Shown: one piece after another, positions 12,025-24,130 of the stretch
Layout: every line of letters starts with the position of its first letter
How positions within the stretch are numbered: position 1 is the stretch's first letter
Source: Favolaschia claudopus
Taxonomy: Eukaryota > Basidiomycota > Agaricomycetes > Agaricales > Mycenaceae
Reading direction: 5' to 3'
Length of the DNA: 64,000 nt
NCBI GenBank assembly: GCA_037176885.1
Contig: JAWWNJ010000042.1
Span: 1,302,001 to 1,366,000 of the forward strand
Program-made: the position numbers and the translations under genes
The notes under the pieces: model-generated
Databases searched by the model: none
The model's input: the letters and a program-made list of their open reading frames with translations, nothing else
Told to the model about the DNA's origin: nothing

Positions 12025-12614
12025 TTCCGCATCTTCTCCCAGACCATCATCCATCGTGCGTCCTACATTTCGACAACGAATCCGAAACCACCCACATACG
12101 GCTGCTATCTTAATGCACGGTTTATTCAGTTCAATATTCAGTAGGGCCCTCCGGGCATCCCTGGTACGGGGGACCTGGCAAAAATCGTGTGGCTAGAATT
12201 GAGTAGCAGTCGGAATCGTCGCGCTTGACGCGCTGATTTCTGCCTCAAGAGGACCACTTGGCTTTCAAGGAGCACTGGAACACCCGAATTCTATTCAAAG
12301 CCGGTTTGAAGTACGCAAGCCGGCGCTCCGAGGCATCAACTTCGCTGTTAGGAAACTCGACAGACATTAAGAATGTTATGTAAGTTTCTCTGCGCTTCTT
12401 TTCCTGACCTTCTCACACAACGTCTTGGTTCTCTTGCTCACCTTTACTCCCTCTGTGCCATAGCCGCATCTCTAGGTCATATTCTTACTGCAGGTGTCCG
12501 TGTGGGCCAGGTCCGTGTCCACTTGAAGCTGACTCGAAGGACCAGGTGTGGAGGAAAGCGGACCCCAAGTCATCGGCGAAGGCGAAGAAGCAAGACCGGC
12601 TGTCTTTCCAGAAT
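12025..12614. other. Upstream region of second P450
   Basis: No independent gene was recognised. An open frame from 12546 runs in frame into the P450 but starts with a polar stretch. The hydrophobic anchor begins at the ATG at 12615, which I prefer as the start. Confidence 0.4.
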
Positions 12615-15028
12615 ATGGCCAACAAACTCGGAGTCATCGCAGGCATTATCCTGCTCATTAGCTCGTATAACTTCTATCGTCGAATCTATCGTCGAAGGAG
12701 AAGTATACAAAGCATCCCCGGTCCACCCTCCCCTTCATGGACTTTCGGTAGCGTCGAGTCATGTTCTTACTCCTAGCAGCCCAGGGGGAGAAATCGCCCA
12801 ATTAACAATATCCCTCACAGGTCATATGCTCCAACTCTTCCTCCCGATAGAATACGGCTACAACGAGTTTGCATGGCTTAAATCCTTCGGCGCCGTCTAT
12901 CGCCTCAAAGGCTGCTTCGGAGTCAGTATTCCTCTCACACTCTTTTGATATTGAGTAACGATGTCTACATTCCACAGCAAGATCGGCTGCTCGTCTCAGA
13001 CCCAGCTGCTCTACAATACATCCTCAACAACCCGCGCATATTCCCCCATGGGCCCGGACAGAAAATCGGTATCGACTTGGTATTCCCGGAGAAATGCGTT
13101 ATGAGGGAGCATGGTGAGTCTTGATTGAACATTCCTTGTCAATTCAGTAGTACTTGATTCATTTCATTTGATTTCCATTCGAACAGGGGACGTTCACAAA
13201 CGTCTGCGCGCTGCGTTGAACCCTAGCTTTACCGGTGCCGCAGTGAGGAACTATCAACCAATATTCGAACGCGTCGCACAAAACGTGGGTCTTTGTTTCG
13301 GCCTCGTCCTCTTAACTTCGTTACTGACCGTCAATGATGCAGATCATTGAAAAGCTTGAGGAGTCCTCCGCCTCTCCCATCAACGTGTGCCCAATTCTTA
13401 GTGAGGCGACATTGAGCACGGTATGCGAAGGTACGGCCGCGAGGAACCTTTCTCCCTAACTCATTAAATCAACTCTTGTGTATAGCCGCACTCGGATACA
13501 CCTTTCACGATCTAGACAAAGATTTCGTCGTCTACAACGAACGTCTTCTGTACGCTCCTTCATCCCTTCTTTGAAATCTCGTCAAGATTTCTGACCTCAC
13601 TCTTACCATCCAGGGCCCTCTCCGCCTTGAACCAATCCCAATCCCAGATCATCGCGGACGCCATCATGACTCGTCTCCCTACATGGCTTCTTGATTCTGC
13701 GATGAAGCTACCCTCAGCCGCATTCGAGGTAATTCAAACGAGTAAACGACTTGCGATCGAGCTCGGAATGAAAATCATCGACGAGAAAGTGGAGCTGGCG
13801 CAGCAAGGCTCGGTGGTGGAGACCGATGTGTTTGATGCACTTCGTGAGTTGAATTGTTTTGGGTCTTCTGCGAGCAGAGAAATTAACTGGCAGCGTAGTG
13901 GATTTAACCGGTTCGCATTCGGCAAAGAGAAAACATGCGTTGACGAGGGAGGAAATTGCTGCTCAAACAGGTATGCATGCCGCTCGATCGTCAATTCGAA
14001 AACAATCACGTTGATCTATCAATAGGAATTCTTCTCGTTGGAGGAGAGGATACCACGGTGGGTTTCTGTTCGAGCGAACTAATATATTCTTCTAATGAAA
14101 AGATAGAGCAACACATTAGCCTTCGGCCTTCTCGAACTCGCCAAAGACCCGATATTACAGGAAGCCTTGAGAGCTGAGATTCAAAGCGTCGGAGGCAAAA
14201 GTGGTGGGCTCGACAGTATGCTGCTGTTGAATGCCTTCGTCAAGGTGTGTAGAGTAAATTTTCGAAGCTTACAACATATGTCTGACTATGTCTAGGAAAC
14301 GCTCCGCGTCTACCCCGTTGGACCGATTCAGGAACGCATATCAATGCAGGACACCGTGATCCCTCTTTCAGAACCCATCAACACAACCACAGGTCAAGTC
14401 ATCCACGAGATACCGATTGCTAAAGGGCAGATTATGAATGTCGCTATTGCATCGTATCAAAGGTGCAATGATCGAACTTTATTCTCAAATAGTGTTGATT
14501 TTTCTCTCTCTTTTTGTCTTCGTCTTGTAGATTGCCATCACGATGGGGAGAAGATTCTCATACCTTCAGGCCATCTCGGTGGCTAGATGGAAGCGTTACT
14601 CAAGGACAGGCTGTTGGACCATATGCCAATCTGTGCGATGCGTTTCCATTTAACTTGAATTCAAACTTACTATAGTATCCTCACTCAAAATTCGACAGGT
14701 TGAGCTTCCTCGGTGGTCCACGCGTCTGTCTTGGGTAAATGAATCGTTTCTTCGAGTGGATTTAGCCCCCAACTGACTGACGTTTCCCTCTAGCTGGCGT
14801 TTTGCGTAAATAGCTTTCATGCATTGAGTCATTTCAGCAGGCTGATACTCATTGCTTTTCCAATGCAGGGTATTAGAGATGCAGGTGTTTTTCTCGGAGC
14901 TGATCAGCAAGTGCTCGTTCGCTCTCCCTGAGGGTCGCGAAAGAATTACGATGCGGCTGGCTGGTTCCCTGACGCCAGTTTTGCCGAACGGAGAGAAAGG
15001 TGTCCCGCTCCGTGTTACACGTATCTAA
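12615..15028 (+). CDS. Cytochrome P450 monooxygenase
   Basis: A second heme-thiolate monooxygenase, not closely similar to the one at 2.7-5 kb. The start MANKLGVIAGIILLISSY is the membrane anchor, followed by SIPGPPSPSW. Exons then encode DRLLVSDPAALQYIL, KRLRAALNPSFTGAAVRNY (C-helix), ILLVGGEDTT (I-helix), LNAFVKETLRVYPVGP (ExxR as ETLR) and LSFLGGPRVCLG joined across an intron to WRFA (heme loop, Cys ligand). The last exon ends GEKGVPLRVTRI with TAA at 15026-15028. The phases of the last three junctions were checked and fit. It stands head-to-head with EZH2 and converges on the ARMC8 gene. No substrate can be assigned. Confidence 0.92.
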
Positions 15029-15174
15029 CGAGGGCTGTGAAACTTACTCGTCTATTTTATCCACGAAACATAATTACTATCGAGTTTTTTGACCGCAGAC
15101 TGTGATTCAAGAGTCAAACCCAAGAAATAGTATCAGCAATAATAACGAAGACAAGCACGACGGAAAAGATATTT

Positions 15175-18027
15175 CTACGAAGCCCGATACGCCTCCCCAT
15201 GCTCCAACCAATCCAACGCAGTCTTCGCACTCTCAATAACATCCTTATCGTCATCCATAGGCGTCGCCCTCGACCCAACACCCCCGCCACCCAACTCCCT
15301 CGGCGGAAACACCGCACTCACCGGCGAATGATACCCCACACTCGAGCTCGACGTCGAGCACATCTGTCTCAACGTCGAGGCAACACCCGCCTCGACCAAC
15401 GCGCGTCGCGCGGCCGTGCTGGCGCGCGCGAGCTCCAACACCGCCGAGACGGCGGGGCGGCGGACATGCGGGCCGCGTTCGGCTAGGGCGTGCCGGAGGG
15501 CAGCGAGGAGCGGTCCGGTGGTGATGAGGTGCGTTTGGTAGGCCGCTGCGCCGTTGGAGAGGTTTGCGAGGACGTATGTCGCCTGACGAGTTGTTCGTCA
15601 GACAAACTACTAGAGAGATGAATATGGGGCATACCTGCAGAACGACGTCTCCGTCCTCCGCCGCAAGCGCAGCGGTAAGGTGTCGAAGCAACTCACTCGC
15701 TCCAAGTTCACGGAAAATCATCTCGATGCCGGCTTCGTTTTCAGCGAGGTTGCGGACGAGATGGAATGCTTGCTCTTGAACTGCCCCATCTGCGTCTTCC
15801 AGCAGCCTGGCGGGGTATCAGCACACAATTTGTAAGTGGAAAGAAAAAGCAGCTAACTCGGCGAGCCGGCCCCAACCAAGACACTGCATAACATCGCGCT
15901 TCGTCTCACCGCTGGTCTTACTGAGCAGATTCTTGACCGCCCACAAAGCACTGAGCCGCAAGGTAGGATCTCCACCACCGAGCACTTTGACAAGACGAGG
16001 CATCAAACCAAGGTCAAGATAGATCTGCCACGGTATATCTTAGCTCCAGGACCAACTTCGATAAAACAAAACGCACCGGCCGCAAGGGCGAAAACTCATT
16101 CACAATATTACACACCGCCGCGAGCGCTGCAGCCGTCACCCTCCTATCTTCCTCCTTCTTCTCCTCATCCTTCTTGAAAATCTGAAACACCGCCATCCCA
16201 AGCCCGCTATCCACGATATTCGTTCGAAGCACCGCAACGGCGCGGCTCAGCGCCCGCACACACTGGCAGGCGGCGTATCGCACGCCGACGCGCGAGTGCG
16301 CAAGGGCGTTGTGGATGGGCGGGAGGAGGCGGAGGTCGTCGGTGACGGCGCGGCGGATGGTGTTGTCGAAGAGGGAGAGCGCGGCGACGGCGGTGAGGGC
16401 GGCCTGTGGGGAGGATGTAAGTTTAAGGTTGGAATGAAAGGAGGAGGAGAAGGGGATGGATGACCTCTCGCAAGGCGGCGATGCTGTCCGGCTCTTCTTC
16501 CTCCCATTCTGCGCGCGGGGCAAGAGGGGTGATGTCCCGAAGGACAGCGGCGAGCTTGGTGAGGCAGCCACGGTCGAAGGCAGAAAATGCCAGGGCTGGG
16601 TGGTCGGTGACAAGATAATCTAAGATATGTAAGTACAATCAATGGAAAATGAATTCAACAACGAAGCCTACAGAGAATAAAACACGCCTTGGTGCGGTTG
16701 GGGAGGGATTCATTGGGAGAAGAGACGATACGGTTGATGACGTTCATGACCGTGCGGGTATTAGTGTCGTCAGTCGGCGAGACGACGGGGTTGTGAGGAT
16801 GAGGATGTGTTCCGGCGGTCGTGGCTCGTATGATGCTCGTCGCACTGCTTCGAATTAGGCCGAGAATGAAGGGAAGCGTGCCGCTCACCATTGGCATGCT
16901 GCCAACTGAGTTCCAGTTGACCGGGATTTTGCTAGAGTAAGGGCGTATTGCAGCAAGGACTGGCCTCGAGTCGAACGGTAAGTCGAGAGCAAATTCAGAG
17001 GGAAACGAGCTCACCATCAGAATCCGAAGATTTTGCGAGGGCGGCTGCGACTGTGGCATTGTCTTTGGCTATCGTCGCGAGCCCCCACAACGCCGCTTCT
17101 TGAACCTTGAAAACGGCGAATCAACACATGCACACAGCTTGAGGAGAAGAATCGACGAATTTGTACATTGTTACTGTGGATTTGAGCGGTCAAATTCCGG
17201 CACACCCACCCGCCTTGGCGATTAGGGGCGGTAGCGCTCGCAATGGTCTTCTCCCAACCACGTTTCGTCTTGACTTCCTTTAGCCGATCCTCGGGAGGCA
17301 GCCAGGTTGAAACTGCAGTGCGGTGTTCCTCGTTGCGTATCGCAAAGGCAAGCAGCTGAGCAATGGATGTCCGTGTTTGAGGTGAGGGGTCAACAAGAAG
17401 CGGGAGATACACGTCTAAAGATTCTATCTGCGTTGTTCAAGTCAGCTTCGAAGCGAAACACAACGAGTAACCGAGCTCACCTGAAACAAAAAATCGAGCG
17501 CTGCATCTGCCTCATCTTTTATCGTCGTCCTTTCTTCCCGCAGACCCCATTGGGAAGGACCAACGGTATCTGCAATTGCTATAGCTAAAGCGCGGAACCC
17601 CCGAGCAAAAGCTGAGCGAAAACTAGAAGTATCGTGATCGTTGAACTTGGATATCGCGTATAAAAACGCCCTTGGTGCGTCGCATCGCAAAAGGGTCCCC
17701 AGAACGGCCTCGGAACCTAAGGACACCGGTCGACGGCTAACACACCTCCAAGAGACAGAACGACCATACCGTATGATACTGAAGCAATTACATGCGCAGC
17801 TTCAATCCGAATATCCTCTCCTCGTGGATCTGCTGGTGGTGGATCGTTTAGACATTGCACGAGACTGCGGATACGAGCGTGAGAGGGGTTATGAGACTGT
17901 AGCGAGATTTGCGGTACTTTTGGATGAATACTTGGTCTTGGGCGACTTGTACCTTTGCGGATGGGTTGCCTATTACAGTGTTTTTGATTGTCTTGAGGCT
18001 GGAGAGCGTCAAGGGCGTGAATGTCAT
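15175..18027 (-). CDS. GID5: Armadillo-repeat protein ARMC8/GID5 (Vid28)
   Basis: Probable ARMC8/Vid28 homologue, the armadillo scaffold of the GID/CTLH E3 ubiquitin ligase that in yeast recruits substrate receptors for degradation of gluconeogenic enzymes. The start ATG 18027-18025 gives LTLSSLKTIKNTVIGNPSAK, close to the family N-terminus. A phase-checked intron then leads to LVQCLNDPPP and RIEAAHVIASVSYG. Helical repeats follow (SEAVLGTLLRCDAPRAFLYA, VQEAALWGLATIAKDN, RLSALWAVKNLLSKT). The end is VIESAKTALDWLEHGEAY with the stop at 15177-15175. The sequence supports an ARM/HEAT-fold protein directly. The GID5 identity rests on the N- and C-terminal similarity I recall and is an inference. 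Confidence 0.78.
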
Positions 18028-19324
18028 AACGGGTAAAGGGAACGTGGCGGTGAGAGATGATCCGGCGGCGCGAAGCCGTGATCAGATTCGTCACGTCACG
18101 CAGTTCAGAATTGGGTTGAGTTGCGGCGCGGGTAGAGATGGTAAAGGCGTAGAGGCCGTCGCTGAGCGGGTTTGTAGTGTAGCAGGCTCGTTGCGGAGCG
18201 TTGCTTGGACAAATGGCGCACTTGTCCAGGCTGGACGGCGTGAGAACGAGAAAAGAACACATACTTAACCAGGTAACTGGACTGAGAGCGAAGCCAATAT
18301 AGGCCGGGTATAGCGCACATGGGCTTTTCAAGGGGTCGGAAGTCTTGACTGAGTCGAAAGGGCCCATGCTATCGCACTCTTTAGTCTGCCCAGTGTTTAC
18401 TTACCAATGAATCTGCTCCCAACGAATTAATTGGCGTGTTTAAGAGGTGAAAGACGTAGATTTGAGCTCATTAAAGTGTTTGGCATCCATACAAGATTAA
18501 TTGAGGGAAGGGAAACGCCAGAAAACGCGCGAAGATGAAGGGAAAGGGAGAAACGGGATGTATTGTCTGACTGTCACTCTGATCGAATATCACATGACCT
18601 GTTGGTAACTCCGAATCCCGTTTCGGCCGAAATTTGTCCACCTCTGCAAAACCGCTGATATATTCCTTCGCCCCAACAAATCCCACTGGATTCCCAGACT
18701 TTGGATGTCCGCGAATTTTTGGATGCACTTCCTTTGCGCATCTTCCGGCGAAATGTCAAAGTCCGGAATAGCGGACCGAGACAGCCGATTGCTGTCTATT
18801 GTTGGGCTAAGTCTTCGATGCTCTTTCGTCTCGAACCACCACCTCACTCAATCTAAAACAGCAACTAATAAAGTTCCAGCGTCCCAGCAAATCACATCAA
18901 AATCTAGATACCTCTATCTATCGCTCTTGCCGGGCGCAGCGCTCGGCTCAAAGCTGACATTCGAAATTTCCAAAAATCTGCAAAATTTCCGTCTTGTTGT
19001 TGGTCTTGTTCTCCGAGTCAAGTCGTCCAGCCAACGTTTGACAGGAGAGGGCTACTTGACTCGACCGCACACGAAACCTTGGGCCTTGTGTTCATATATC
19101 ATTTGGCTAGCTTGGTTCTCGAGACTTGCAAATAAGTGCCACCGATGCCATTCACTTCAAAGATTACAATCTCCCACTTGGACAACGTGCTTGCCGCCGT
19201 GATAGCTTGTACGCTTCATCACCGTAACAACTCAATAGCTTACACCGTGGTCGCTCAGAACTACCCAGCATTTCAATTTGAACATCAAATTTTTTACATG
19301 TCAAATCACAAATGAATGCGACGC
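18028..19324. other. Intergenic interval with one coding-like stretch
   Basis: Mostly featureless. A minus-strand open frame at 18590-18847 reads like coding sequence (PDFDISPEDAQRKCIQKF) but has no ATG, no partner exons and no recognised family. It may be a gene fragment. Confidence 0.3.
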
Positions 19325-20452
19325 TCAATGGCGAGTAGAGTTATAGTTATCGAGCGGTGCTACATGCTCAATAAGCTTCCAGATAGCTTCAATCTTCACC
19401 TTGGCCGCCTCGCCCACGGAACCACCTCTGAGCCAACCCAATGTCTCTGGGATCTGCAAATGCTTACTCGCCCCGAAAATGACCGCGTCCCCATATTTAG
19501 GATCAATCGCCGAATCGAACGCTACCCAGCGATACGCCAACTCAGCGCGACTGCACCCAGCATCCTTCGCCGCCTCGCCCCACAAGTCCAACGCTTCGTA
19601 AAATGCAGGCTTGTTGTACATCGGCCCGTACAGCTTCTCCAACGCGTCACCTGCGCCAAACCGTCCTGCGTCCGGCCCCTTGCTGCGCAGCTGCTCCGAC
19701 GTCTTGGTGAGGAGCCCACCCGCAATCGGGCTGTAGACATAGAGTGCGATATTGAGGCGGCGCAGAAGCGGGATGAGATCTTCCTCAGCTCTGCGCGCGA
19801 CGGGGTTGTAGTTGGCTTGGAAGACGGTGGGGAGGGGATAGCTTTTTGCTCTGCAGATGTCGTAGACACGCTGCACATCCGGAGCGGTGAAGTTACTGAG
19901 ACCGAAGCGCTTGAAGTATCCGGCCTTGAACGCCTCATTGATTCCTTTCAGTTGGTCTTCGAGATCGAGGAATGGGTCGGGAGCATGGATGTAGTAAACG
20001 TCGAGCTTTGGAAGGAAAACATGTCAGTACCGTCATTGACTGCACCAGTCTACAAAGCAACTTACGCTTTTGACCTTCAGGCGCTCAACCGACTCCTTGG
20101 CATGTTGCAAGATGCCTTCACCAGTGCTCCCACCGGGAATAATACCACCCGGTGTCTTGCTATCGATTGTGAAACGGCCCCCTGCCCCGGTTCTCCCCAT
20201 GAACTCCTCTGACCGCCCATACAGACGTGCAGTGTCGATGGTATCACAACCACCCCTTTCAAGCAAGTCGTAAATCTTCTTAATATTCTCCTCGTCCGAA
20301 AAATATTGCCCAGGGCCGATGGAAAATCCACCAAAGACTGCCTTCACATGCGGAGTAGACATAGAGACTCGTCGAAGAGAGCTGAATGCGGAGGGATGCA
20401 GGGAAGAGTTCAGGTAAGAAGGTACTTTGCGAACAATGTTCCAGGTGATCAT
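19325..20452 (-). CDS. Aldo/keto reductase, AKR7-like
   Basis: An NADPH-dependent aldo/keto reductase of the aflatoxin-aldehyde-reductase (AKR7) type, which reduces aldehydes and dicarbonyls. Exon 1 (20452-20066) and exon 2 (20005-19325) are separated by a 60-nt intron. The catalytic tetrad is visible: Asp in TIDTARLYG, Tyr in the same motif, Lys in TIDSKTPGG and His in VYYIHAPDP. Further TIM-barrel markers are RFGLSNFTAPDVQRVY, VFQANYNPVARRAEEDL, YVYSPIAGGLLT and the C-terminal FGASKHLQIPETL that helps bind NADPH. About 30 N-terminal residues (MITWNIVRKVPSYLNSS...) are basic and Ser-rich and could be a mitochondrial presequence. A second ATG (MSTPHVKAVFG) would give the plain cytosolic form. 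Confidence 0.92.
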
Positions 20453-22249
20453 CCACCCGTCTGAAAACCCCTCGACAATTTATAGCTTTTTCGGAACTAA
20501 TGGCTTGCTAATACGCCCCGTTCTATCGCGGCCCAAGGTAATAACAATGACCATTTTTCTTCGTTCTGTGCTGAATCTTCGGGTGTTCAACAGGTTGGAC
20601 GGCTGGGCACCCGACATGGTAGTCATTGCTGATGAGTCAGGTTCAACTTGGTCAAACAAACCTTTCGCTGGGTCCCTGCTTGCGGTATGTGACAAAGTAA
20701 CGAAACATGACTCAGATACATTCAATAAAAGCTTACAGTGGTGCGAGTTTAGCCGGCACCCAGCCGACCCACAAATGACGCCAGATCATCGTGCAGCAAG
20801 TTGAATTCGGATGGATGGATGTCCAGTTACCAATATCGTTCATTCAGCTTGTGAGTAGCCTGAAACCTTCCACATCTATTCATACTTAGAGATGACTAGG
20901 AAAGGGAATTCTCCCTTGATCTCCGTCTTTTCTTTTCTAGAATTGGGTTGAAATGTCGACTTCCTCAACATTAATCATCTATTCAAGATGAACCGAACCT
21001 TATTCTCGGATCCTTACATGTCCCCTTTTACCCGCACAGGTACGTTTTTGACTGCCCCCCTCATTACCTAGATGTTTACTTTCCTGCCTCCGAAACCCGA
21101 CATCTTGTAAAACAGGACCCGAAACAGAAAATTAGAATTTTCAGCCACAAACTTCGAACACACACACACGCATGCGGTGGACACAAGTACACAAAACAGC
21201 GAGCTCTCCTCATCTGATTGACCTCAAATCTTCTAATCTGTGTTAATATGTCTCGGCGGTTCAAACTCAAAAAGTGTTAACAAGTGTATTAACCTCAAAT
21301 TTAGGTTCTGTGAGAAGTCAGCTTGGTTCGATGTCGAGCACCATGCAGTTGATGTGATCGCCATGCTACCGAACCACTTTCAGACTTCACCTGCGTATGG
21401 CTCCCTTTCTAATTTTTTTCGTTCACAGACATTCGCCCCGATCAGCTCCCCATCGTCGGATATTATCTTCATGCTTCTTCTTCCTGTCGGATTTGACAGA
21501 CGGTGAACTACTATCTATCTCAGCTGGTTCATTCGAGATGCTCACGCTTCTACTTCTCGAATCAGAATCATGATCAACCTAGCTTCCCATTGGCTGTACT
21601 CAGATGGAGATGGGGAGAACATGGCATACTTCTGTTGCCACTCGCATTGACAATGCTGCTACCACATCGTTCTCATTCTTAAACACCGGTGATTAGCCGC
21701 CCGGATTGTGAGTTTAAATTCCAAAAGTCTATATTTGTACGATGACCAGTTTTAACTCACCTCTGATCGACAAGCAACCAGGGCAATGTGCGATCCATGT
21801 ATGGGGCGCCACGGGATGTTTCGAAAACTTTATGGGATTTATCATCTCCTCGCGTGCCAGCCACAGGGATGAATGCGGTGGGGCGGGAAAAGAAAGGTTC
21901 GTGCATTGCTACAAGTTCAAACCGGGGACGGTAATTACTTAATACAGCTTGAGACTCACGACGGGGCGCAACCGTGGGCGGGTTCCGTGGCCATTTGTGT
22001 GTTTTTTCCCAGCCTAGTAGCCTAATCCCGCTTTCAGTTCCCTTCTCCCTCGGAGAATTCCGGTGAACTGACCAAGGCACAGACACTCATATCGTGGAAT
22101 ATCCAAGGATATACCGACTGATCCCGCTTCACACAACCCGGATCCCGTCAGTATGTTCCTTGCTGTTCCTTGTTGCTGCTACCTTGCCACAATCATCGAG
22201 TCATTGTTGTTCGACGGCGTTATCTGTCCGCACTGCGGGAAGGAAAAGA
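20453..22249. other. Gene-free interval
   Basis: About 1.8 kb without a supportable gene. The open frames at 20427-20804, 21240-21506 and 21742-21942 lack family features. No tRNA-like B box with pairing arms was found. Confidence 0.35.
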
Positions 22250-22485
22250 ACTTCATTTGAGTGCCCGAAAAGCGCTCAGGTGGAGTGTGTTGGAACACTC
22301 AGCTGAAGCGCGTCGACACACTCAGCTGAAGCGCCTAAACGGCAGATTTCGATAGTAGAATGAAGTCCCTGAAGCACTGTACCTGAGTGCTCCAGACGAA
22401 CTCGAGTTAAGTCCGGTGAAGCACTTAGGCTGAGCGCTCAGACGGACTCAGATCGAGTGCTCAACAGCACTTCATGTGAGTTTGC
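22250..22485. repeat. Cluster of degenerate ~23-bp palindromic repeats (copy 1)
   Basis: About ten units of a degenerate tandem repeat, each built on an imperfect palindrome of the form GCACTCA-NN-TGAGTGC. Two adjacent units share an identical 17-mer (ACACTCAGCTGAAGCGC) beginning at 22295 and 22318, a 23-bp period. Others read GCACTTAGGCTGAGCGC and GGACTCAGATCGAGTGC. The same family recurs at 26062-26285. Confidence 0.75.
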
Positions 22486-22489
22486 GACT

Positions 22490-24130
22490 GACTTATGTAC
22501 AGTACCATTTAATCACCCACAATTTCCATCTATATTTGTATCCGGCTACCTACAACATACAGTACATAGGCATTCATACGATGAAAACGATCCCTGCGGA
22601 AGTTCCCACCAAGTACAAAACACGAGTCCCAAAAAACATCGGGTAAGAAGTCAATAAATCACGAAACTTGGCAGAGTGTTGGACACGCACCCAATTGCGG
22701 TTAGCGAAATAGTGTCGTCAAACACTACAATGAGGTCTGAGCTTGTCCGCAATTGATGAGCAAAAAGCTTAGACAGAAAGATGATAACGTACGCGAGTGT
22801 TGGGAAACAAAATGAATCGCGCTCCGCAAGTTGGCGGCGAAGACTACGCCGTTCAACCTTAGCGTACATCCTTTATCAAAGATAGGAAGAATGAGATGAA
22901 CAGACACAAAACATACCGAGTAATCAGTGCAGCTGCCGTTGAGCACACAATAATTGCTAGCGAAGTTGACTGAGATTGCCTCGCCCGGGCCGAAATTCAG
23001 CGTGGTGGGAGGAGATATAAGATGAATGAGACAAGAAAGAGATTGAAGGGAGAAACATACAATTCATATTTGAGAGCGGGGGTGAGTCGAGCTCTGTGTG
23101 ACCTAGTAGAACGCGAAACAGTCAGGTTGGAGCTTAGGATTCAAAGCATCGGTCGAGTCATTCAACGGAAGCCAACTTACCCGAGTTTCAGGAGACGGCG
23201 CGGTAGCCTGAACTGGCAATTTTGAATGGACAGACAGCGGAATAATAAAACATCGACTCAAGTTTTCAGCAAGGCCTTCGCGAACACTGCAAGTGAAAAC
23301 GGATCAGCACATGGACCACATTCAACAAAAACAAAGAAAGAAAACCCGTTTTGCTCAGATCATTTAGACGTGGCGGTGAGTGGATATTCAAGATGCGGTC
23401 GGCGTCGTGCACCCCAGCGGAGCGTAGGTCGTGAATGCGGCAATATCGAGCGCAGCGAGGAGGGTTGACGAGGCGATAGCGGGGTATGTAAAGGTGAAAT
23501 TTGAAGATGGTGGGTCGAAGATATCACATTTACGCTGAGTTTTCGGGCGGGATTTGATATCGGCGGACGGGGCGACACGGGACGGCCGGTGAAGACGAGA
23601 TTGGCGGACATCGCGAGCGTCGAGGCCTCGATGAGGCGAGGTCAGGGATGGATGAGGTGAGCATGCGGGAGAAAGTGCGCCGGTGGACGGCAGGAACTGA
23701 CGAACAAATTGGTGTCCATTGGAAAGTACGAGAGGAAATAATGGGATGGGAAGGGGAGCGGTAGGATACAAGCTGAGGAAGGTATAGGGTGAAAGGGAGG
23801 CGACTAGGGATGGAAAGAAGGGTAGAAGAGGGAGGAAACAGTAAAATAATCAAGATCAATGGCGCACCGACTGGAACTCCAATGGCCTCTCTATCTAAAC
23901 TGGCATTTCCTTCGTCGGACGCCGCCGATGGCAGTTGGTACCGAAGCAAAGGCTCATAACCAACCAGATTGTCGGTAGCGAACGCGCCATAGGCAGAATG
24001 CTATGGGGCAAGCTCCCTACTGCACGTTATTGAAGCGGAAGGAATTGGTAGGATTACTCACCTCGCAAGCGCTTCATAGAGCACAGGTGGAGGGCTGGAG
24101 CGCGCCATAAGGGTTCATAGACAACGGTGT
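22490..24130 (-). other. Coding-like segments, unrecognised, possibly decayed gene
   Basis: Several minus-strand stretches look like exons. One near 22985-22915 encodes LNFGPGEAISVNFASNYC followed by a good GT donor. Another near 23480-23390 encodes FTYPAIASSTLLAALDIAAF. Another near 23290-23170 encodes REGLAENLSRCFIIPLSV. I could not link them into one phase-consistent model with a start codon, and I do not recognise the family. Either the gene has very small exons that I missed or it is a relic. Confidence 0.25.

Noticed and set aside
1..15028. Secondary-metabolite biosynthetic cluster
   Set aside because: No polyketide synthase, NRPS, terpene synthase or prenyltransferase is present; two P450s and oxidoreductases alone are not enough.
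19316..20212. 298-codon plus-strand open frame
   Set aside because: It is the antisense shadow of the aldo/keto reductase, whose catalytic residues are clear on the minus strand.
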